From positions 1 through 64,000 of the forward strand of contig JAHGAU010000034.1 in assembly GCA_019925105.1 (NCBI GenBank): 64,000 bases of DNA, in the 5' to 3' direction. Shown piece by piece: positions 57,593 through 64,000 of this stretch (within the stretch, counting starts at the first letter, position 1; each line of letters begins with the position of its first letter). A program made the position numbers and the translations under genes. The DNA comes from Niebla homalea. Taxonomy: Eukaryota; Ascomycota; Lecanoromycetes; Lecanorales; Ramalinaceae. The notes under the pieces are model-generated. The model was not told the origin of the DNA and ran no database searches. It saw nothing but the letters and a program-made list of their open reading frames with translations.

Positions 57593-58742
57593 CGGGGAAC
57601 GCAGGAAGATGTGCCTTTTACAAGGCTGGCGAAGAAAAAACAGTCGGGACGCCGGACGTACATCATGCTTATTTCATTATATGTTGCGAATAGACGCCAT
57701 GTGCATCTTTTGGCTTCCAATCCGGATTGTAGCGCGCAATGACTAGCAATCGGCGTGCGCACCTAAGAAAGCCTGTGTCAGCCTGGTGGTGTGTTGGTTG
57801 CGAGCATGAAGCGTTCTTGAGCCGTCATGCAAACCATGCCAAGACACTCGCAGGACAAAGTACATTAGAGCACATGCCAGCATATCCCAGTACACCTGGG
57901 TATTTCCTGTACATGATGCACTCTCACTCATTTTCCTCGCTCATGTGACAGCCTGCTTATCAAAGGACACCATGTATAGTCTCTGCTATAGTTGCCATGT
58001 CGTCTGCTGTTTGGGCTCCTGTTGCCGGAATCATGTCACGCACCGTGGGTCAGCGGTCTCTCCTTGGTCGACGGATCATCATTAGTCACACTTAGTGACA
58101 TACAAAACCATCTGTAAGCGGTAAGCATGATGCTTCACAGATGGCGCTTGCTTTCTAAATCCCTCGCCCGACTCTGGTCTAGATTGCTTTTAAACTCGGG
58201 CTCGGAGTCTAGGACATTTTACTGTATCTATTGATAAGCAATTTGCTGTGTCCGATCTTACCAGAAAAGAGAATTAAGAAGCTCATGTGAGAGTCTTCTT
58301 TGTCCAGGTAGCAAGTCTCCCAATAAAACGTTCCTGAGAGTATCTTACGTCAAGGGCTTTTCGGGGGGTCAAGCTGATTGATGTGCTGAGGTAATTGGAG
58401 CCATAGGGTACAGCCCAACGTCTCGAAGACCAACTTGATCATGATGAGGAATCATTCTCTTCTTCGCTTGACCTCTGCATCATCTTTCATCCATTCGAAA
58501 GCAATAATGCGGAGATCATGGCCGATTTTACTCCTCCTCCACTTGCCATTGTGTACTGTAACAGAACGCTCTTTCGATATTCGTCAGCAGTGGGTCTGTA
58601 TCATGGCCTGCTTTGTGATAATGACGTAGGCTGGCGTAGCACGTCAAAAAGTAACATCATTGTCCTTGTCACTGATATATCAGACTATTGAGGAGTGTCC
58701 GATCCAAGCCAGAATCATACTCACGTAACCTCACCAATCAAG
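57593..58742. other. Intergenic, no gene seen
   Basis: Short frames only. Separates two divergent pseudogenes. Confidence 0.45.
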
Positions 58743-59799
58743 ATGCCTCAAAATCAAGCAGCTTGGATCAAGGCGCAAAGTGAACCTCTTGTGGTTGAAG
58801 TCGCTGGGTAAAATGAACAAGGTCCTCAGGAGATTGTCATCAAGAATCATGCTGTAGCGAACAATACGGTAGATTGGAAGATGTAAGACCACAAGATCTT
58901 GAACAACGAATATACGCACATCTTCGGCTGCGATGTTAGTGGTGTGGTGGGGCAGGTTGGCTATGATACCAAAGCGTTCAGAACGGGGGACATGGTGATC
59001 GGTTGAGGAGATTAGCACGTTTCACTGATGACGCATGTGATGAGATGATGCAGCAATGCCGTGTGCTTGTCGAAAGGACTAAAGTACGCAGCTTTCCAGG
59101 CTTTCGTCCTGTGTCCTGCCAACGTCGCGTGCCAGCTCCCAGCCAATGTCTCATTTGAGAAAGGCCGTGTGCTGCCACTTGCTGGGAACACAGCCAGCTC
59201 GGGGCTGTTCGTGCCTGATCACCTAAGACTGCCGATGCCATCGGTCTCGCCCGCAACATCTGGCGAAGCTGTCTTTGTTCATGCTGGAAGCACCAGCGTC
59301 AGAGCAACGTGCATCCGGCTTGCGAAGGCGGCAGGAACCACTGACATGCGGCCGGGAGCAGATTTAAGCACGGATTCTGTAAAGCACTCGGAGTCGACGA
59401 AGTTTTCGATTACAGGGACACGAATTTGGTGCAGCATGCTGCAATTGCCTTGAAATACAAAACCGTTGCCGGAGCTTTTGATTGCATCTTGACGGATGAC
59501 ACTGCCAAGGTAACGCAGAAAGTCTTTGTTATTGCTGGCTCAAATAGTCTCGTCCTTATGGTTTCGCCACCACCCGAGAGGGTCCACAGGAAATTCATCT
59601 TTGGCGCGAATTTGACTTTAGATGAAGATCTGGTAGAGGGATCTGGGCGGGCTTCTTGGGTCAGGCCGTGGAGAAAGGCAAGCTTTTGCCTGTGCCGGAC
59701 CCCCTCATTGCTGGTCATGGACTTGGTGATACCCAGGAGAGAATGGATATGAAGAAGAAAGGGGTCAGCGCTCGGAAAGTCGTTGTATCTATAGCGTAA
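58743..59799 (+). pseudogene. Zinc-type alcohol dehydrogenase-like oxidoreductase (toxD-like), broken
   Basis: An ATG at 58,743 starts MPQNQAAWIKA, then EIVIKNHAVANNTVDWKM and FGCDVSGVVGQVGYDTKAF, the usual GroES-like beginning of this family. Stops lie after EVAG and WKM. After a disrupted stretch the frame resumes with LKYAAFQAFVLCPANVA, VSFEKGRVLPLAGNTASSGL and AVFVHAGSTSVRATCIRLA, the degraded nucleotide-binding motif. It shifts again to ALKYKTVAGAFDCI and ends with GQAVEKGKLLPVPDPLI and a stop at 59,799. Relatives are NADPH-dependent enoyl reductases or quinone reductases, often in secondary metabolism. At least two stops and three frameshifts make it non-functional. Confidence 0.88.
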
Positions 59800-60418
59800 A
59801 CTAATCGCTGAATCATGTTGGTGATCTTTTGTGGTCCAGAGACGGCGATGCCAGATTCTTGGCTAACGGACTTCCGTATCTGTCACGCATGTATGGTGAA
59901 CCAAGTGAGCTGGCATATTTTTGGAACTCATCCATAAATCGAAGACTTCTTCGCTTGCATCCCGTCGCATATCGATGATAAAGTCTGTTCTTTGCGCTGG
60001 ACCTTGAGGAAAAGCTGAACAAAATAGAACGAAAGAGTCTTCCAAAACCAATGACCAGACTGACTGAAAGCCTTGTGGAGACACCACTGTTTGGAGGTCA
60101 GGATGTAGGGAGTCCTGGTATGTCTGACCGTCCATCACGACAATTGCGCCGCAACAACATTACAAGTCAACCTCTGGATTTCGATGCTGCTGATTTTTGG
60201 AGCAGCCGCGAGTCAGGCCCCCATTCGGAGCTGAGACATTAGCGTCAATATCTATTTCCGGAGGGTATGTCCACCAATATAGCCTCAACTTAGACATCCT
60301 TTCAAGGCAAAATTGACCATAGCCATTCTTTCCGTCCGAGCGCGAGATCTTAATTAGAGAAGAACTAGAGTTCTCTCGGTACAGTAGTCATCTATCCCGC
60401 TGTCAACTCAGTTTATTC
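59800..60418. other. Intergenic, no gene seen
   Basis: Likely includes the promoter of the secreted-protein gene that follows. Confidence 0.45.
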
Positions 60419-61324
60419 ATGCTCTTTTTCAAGATGTCGTTCTCCAGAGTGGTGACTGCAATCTTTGCGTTTTCGTGTTTATCTGTGGTTCATGGCCAAT
60501 ATCCTATCGCCAACTTCAGCGCCGTGGGACTTCTGGGTAATGCAAGCGCTGGAATCGTCGCGCCCCAGACTGGCCGGGATGCCACCTTGCCAAAGTAAGG
60601 AGATACGTAGATCTCTTGCGCCATGCATACTTGCTGACCACCGTTGCGGGAGCATAGTGGAAAGCTGACTGGTCTTCCAGCAGTATATAATGGTGAGTGG
60701 ATGGCGATGGTCTCCCTGCCCTCAAGAGAGCTAATCCTCACCTGCGCTCTAGTTCCCCAAACTACTCTCTTCCTCTCCAGGATGATGTTACCAGGTGATG
60801 CTCAGCCCGTCGATGCTCTGGCCTTGTCCCGCCCGCTTGTTTGGGGTGTCCAAACAATGGCTAAAATAAACGGCGTCCAAGGCGTTTCCTGGCTACTCCA
60901 GGTAGGCGTACATTTTGGTGAAGCGGGTCACGAAGGCATCTTCGTGCAGCCTACTTCGGCTCAGTCCATGACTACAACAGATGCCGCAGAAGTCATGTTC
61001 GGTATCTGGGATGTAATGCTTCGTTATGGGGCTCAGAGTTGCACATACCAAATATCCCAAGGTGATTTGGCTCGCGTTGGGTTTATTACAGTGCTTGGTA
61101 GGACAGCCAATAATAACGGCTCTGGTTCTGTTAGTGTTGCCAAGGGATGAGTGATCTTGCGAGACTATCAGTGGCTCTAGAACGATGTGATGATCGGTTC
61201 CTGCGACTGGGTCTACAGTAGAAATCACAATTCTCCAAATCCAGACTATGCAAATATGATTCTGGCTTGTTCATTGGGGCGGAACAATTGCAAAGTCACG
61301 GATTTCCAATGCGATGGCAGATAA
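60419..61324 (+). CDS. Putative small secreted protein, four exons
   Basis: Exons 60,419-60,594, 60,658-60,692, 60,753-61,129 and 61,181-61,324 join in phase and encode about 243 residues (238 if the second in-frame ATG at 60,434 is used). The first intron has a GTAAGG donor and a TTGCTGACC branch-like site. The second and third have GTGAGT and GTTAGT donors. The N-terminus is a signal peptide (VVTAIFAFSCLSVVHG). The mature part has no domain I recognise, with C residues spaced in the last exon (SCDW, ACSLG, NNCKV, FQCDG). A 48-nt in-phase segment at 60,903-60,950 (GTAGGC...GTGCAG) could be a further intron. The same frame continues after the TAA for 55 more codons. The third intron and the true end are uncertain. 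Confidence 0.55.
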
Positions 61325-61492
61325 ATTGGTGCACCTAATCTTCTCAAATCGTTCCACGACTCTGGCTTCACTACACTAAAGAATGACACTCCACTGGTGC
61401 ACATGCGCATTACCATATATCAAACTAGCGGTAGCTGGTCCTCCTGGTATTTCTCCGATAGCGAGAAGAAAGTTACGGTCGTCGATTTATGA

Positions 61493-63590
61493 TCTGATGA
61501 AGCTACGGACGATGGTAAAATTCTGACCGATCTCCTAAGGGAAGCGGACTCCGGGAGTGTGTTGCTATCATTGTGGCTTTGATCGGTGTGGTTTGCCTTG
61601 CCTCGCTGAACCAGGAGCAGTATATCTGGAAGAGAGTAAACGGTGATGTGTGTAAAGGATGTGTGTACCCTCCAGCAGCTTTGAATAGAGAATCAACCGA
61701 ATCGATGACCCTTTCGAGTACATTGTAGCGGAAGCCATCTTTTGTATGGACACTCGTCACGCGAGCCTTGCTTACAATCAAGTGAGACAATATTACCCAA
61801 TGCCTCCGCCGCACATGGGGAAAGTTAGGGACGCGAGGGAGTGTTGCGCTAGGGATGTTCTGAGAGAAAGCAAGATGATTGACCAAGGATTCACCAGCAA
61901 GAGTCTGAGAACATTCTAAGGAGATAGCGAGTGGCCAAGCTTGGAAATTGGAAACCCCATTGGGTCGTAAAGCAAGGTCCAAGGAGAAAGCATGACTGAT
62001 CAAAGTTCTGTGGAGGGAACCGCTGACTGTTTGAAACATTGATGGGGAGGCTGTCATATTCGAAGATCTTATGAGTCTGGTCGCATGCAGATTCAATGTC
62101 CGTCGACCATCCTTCAATTCTAGATGCACCACCGATTGGACCTCGATGATCATAAGGGGCGGGCGGTTGCTCGTCCGAAATAGATCGAACCTGGATCGGG
62201 GAAGTTCGCGGTCTCGCAAGGCCCTCATCCAGAGCCTGCCGTTTGATTGCCTCAGGCCCGCCCCTCACGCTTGGGTACCATGCCTGCTGAGCATCTCCAT
62301 GATCGCTAGCAGCCCCGAAAAGGACATGAGATCTGCGCCATCTCGAAGCCGCTCACACGAGCTGTGGACCTTCACTGATCAGTGACACATCATCGCTTCG
62401 ACCAGCCCCCATGACTGGCTTGCCATTTGCCAATGCAGGAATCCTCATGCTCGCCATCGCTACTTCCTTGTGGAAAACAATCTCACTGGCATCCAAGCCT
62501 CAGTAGTAAGAGTCCAATAGGCTCCTTTGGGTCCTACGATTCCCGAACAGCCTCCGAAAGTCTAGAGCCGCTTGTGGTTTGTCTGCTACATATAGCGGGA
62601 TGACCATGTCATGCGGCTCGTGAAAGAGCTGGGGAGTTTGGCAATACGCTACAGCACCACAAAACGCAGTTTGAAGGCCGTCAGCAGCTCGTGCGACGCG
62701 CTTCTGTGGTGAATTGTCGAAAGACCGCAAGGTCAGGTGCTTGGTGTGGGGGCCGAGGCAAGGTGCCCATGCTGGGCATATACGTGAACGAGCTGATTGG
62801 CAACATATGGGACCTGGATTGAGTGCGGCTGGAAAAATTCGAAGATTTCTGAAAGTACTTCGCATTTATAGAAGGTCGGTAAGCCAAGTGGAAGATGTGG
62901 AATCATAGATAGTGCAAGCGACAGCACGGCTACACCTGAAGCTGAGTGTATCGTGCCTCGTCTACAGTCTGGCGATCTTGTACAGCTCTAGCAAGTGTGA
63001 GAGTTGTTACAGCTTCACGGTCATTCTTGGTGAGGCGAGCCACAGCGGGGTACCTAAGATAGGTGATGCACAGGGTGCTGCTCGCGGCTGCTGTCCACGC
63101 CCGTGGCGGACTCCCTTTGCACATCCTACATAATCGTCGATAACAAGCAATAACGATGCACGTCTGGGAGCATTCATGAAGAGATTTCTCACAGCAATTC
63201 ATTGTCTATTATTACGGACGAGGAACATGTCCGTGTAGTGTATTGTATGTCGCAACCCATTGAGATGGATTGAATCAAAAAAATCAAAAACAGAAAGGAT
63301 CGCCGCCTGCTCGCAATAGCTATCATATCCACCAAAGACTCCTGCATACTAGGGTCTATCGCCCCAGCGCGTCTGATCATCCCTGAATGCTCCCTTTACA
63401 TAGACCTCGACAAACGCCATCACCTCTCCCGTTCGAAACAACAGTCGCATTCCAGTACCAAAGCCCAGAAACTTCAAAAATAGTCAGGCCTATCCAGCCA
63501 CGATACTACTCTTGAAGCTCCATCGTTCAACACGCTCGGGACTCTTGAATGGGCCTATTCGGCACAATCCAAGGCTGCTGGTGGTGTTGT
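61493..63590. other. Region without a supported gene
   Basis: A minus-strand frame at 61,503-62,228 (241 codons, ATG start) is the longest, but it shows no domain, has low-complexity-free but arginine- and serine-rich sequence, and may be chance. Frames at 62,500-62,865 (minus) are likewise unsupported. Confidence 0.4.
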
Positions 63591-64000
63591 TCACAGGTCT
63601 GCAGGGCCTTGAGCCCGTGTGCGCATGGCGTGTGTCGATGGGGCGGGCGCCTTCTTGGCAATGGTTTTCTTGCTGGCCTTGCCAGCGACGGACAGTTCCT
63701 CCTTGCGAGGTCGGCCTCGCCCACGTTCCCCTTTTGGTGCTGGGGTCTTCTTGGCAGTCTTTGGCTTCGGAGCTGCCTTGCTGGTGGAGACTTGTCCGCC
63801 CTTGCGAGGACGACCTGGCGCGCGTCGCTGTTGAGCTGGCGCCTTGGATGGCTTGGGCTTGTCAGTGGCTTTGCCCTTGCCCTTCTTGTCCCTGGCGGCT
63901 GCCCCGTCCTTGCGAGGTCGGCCCTTCTTTGCTGGTGGTGGTGGTGGTGCAGACTGCTCTGCGGAAGTCTGGTCGGGCTGCTCACTTGCTCCATCGATAT
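63591..64000 (-). CDS. AT-hook DNA-binding protein (partial, 5' end outside window)
   Basis: The minus-strand frame that is open to the right edge encodes about 136 residues and stops at 63,591-63,593. It carries three AT-hook cores: KKGRPRKDG, APGRPRKGG and GRGRPRKEE, spaced 40-45 residues apart and separated by lysine-, alanine- and proline-rich linkers (SAPPPPPAKK, TAKKTPAPKGE). AT-hooks bind the minor groove of AT-rich DNA, as in HMG-I/Y chromatin proteins, so a nuclear architectural or regulatory role is likely. The frame overlaps a different, longer minus-strand frame of 155 codons that lacks domain content. The start codon and any N-terminal domain lie beyond position 64,000. Confidence 0.88.
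   Translation of the reverse strand, partial: IDGASEQPDQTSAEQSAPPPPPAKKGRPRKDGAAARDKKGKGKATDKPKPSKAPAQQRRAPGRPRKGGQVSTSKAAPKPKTAKKTPAPKGERGRGRPRKEELSVAGKASKKTIAKKAPAPSTHAMRTRAQGPADL

Noticed and set aside
61503..62228. Minus-strand 241-codon frame
   Set aside because: No domain, no introns or promoter features, and composition compatible with chance; listed only within the unsupported region.
63527..63994. Minus-strand 155-codon frame at the right edge
   Set aside because: It overlaps the AT-hook frame, which has three GRPRK cores and a coding-like composition; the longer frame has none.

Overview
The window looks like a filamentous ascomycete chromosome, most likely a plant-associated Dothideomycete. 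The order-level guess is an inference; the sequence supports Pezizomycotina firmly. Introns are 47-92 bp with GTAAGT-like or GC-AG donors. Families typical of this group are present: a HET domain protein, SAT4/rhodopsin-like membrane proteins, a SUR7/PalI protein, a DAL5/TNA1-type MFS transporter, a 2OG-Fe(II) oxygenase and a berberine-bridge-like oxidoreductase. The AT-rich DNA carries the signature of repeat-induced point mutation (RIP: C to T, mainly at CpA).

Layout. Positions 1-28,250 form a very AT-rich, essentially gene-free isochore. Positions 1 to about 20,760 are built from one repeat family. A segment at 1-4,010 returns inverted at about 4,020-5,940 and about 7,660-11,150. Then come three direct units (about 10,565-13,850, 13,850-17,785 and 17,785-20,757), each with a G-rich array of 12-bp units near its right end. 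From 20,760 to 28,250 there is further RIP-degraded DNA, with a 65-bp tandem repeat, hairpin-like segments and a fold-back element carrying a TTACCC-type array. A tRNA-like relic lies at about 6,619-6,689.

At about 28,250 the composition changes abruptly to about 50% GC. From there to 64,000 is a gene-bearing accessory region. It has intact-looking genes (HET 30,361-32,337; SAT4-like 35,946-37,338; SUR7-like 44,553-45,718; 2OG oxygenase 46,845-48,030; MFS transporter 48,974-50,643; a second SAT4-like gene 55,021-56,385; an AT-hook protein running off the right edge). It also has many broken genes: an FAD-linked oxidoreductase with its middle deleted, a large membrane protein with a RIP patch inside it, an SMP-30-like gene with a frameshift and no visible start codon, a toxD-like oxidoreductase with several stops and frameshifts, and a secreted-protein gene with a possible early stop. 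Small non-autonomous elements lie at 33,200-33,914 and 53,789-54,253. A GC-rich palindrome occurs twice, at 39,593 and 53,440.

No single pathway is evident. The 2OG oxygenase and MFS transporter share a 943-bp divergent promoter region and may be co-regulated. The mix of decayed enzymes, membrane receptors, a HET gene and small transposons next to a RIP-degraded block fits the dispensable compartment of a two-speed fungal genome. The most unusual structure is the trio of G-rich 12-bp arrays in RIP-degraded DNA. Most variation between their units is what RIP at CpA sites would make. They are open in several frames but have no ATG start, so coding status is doubtful.
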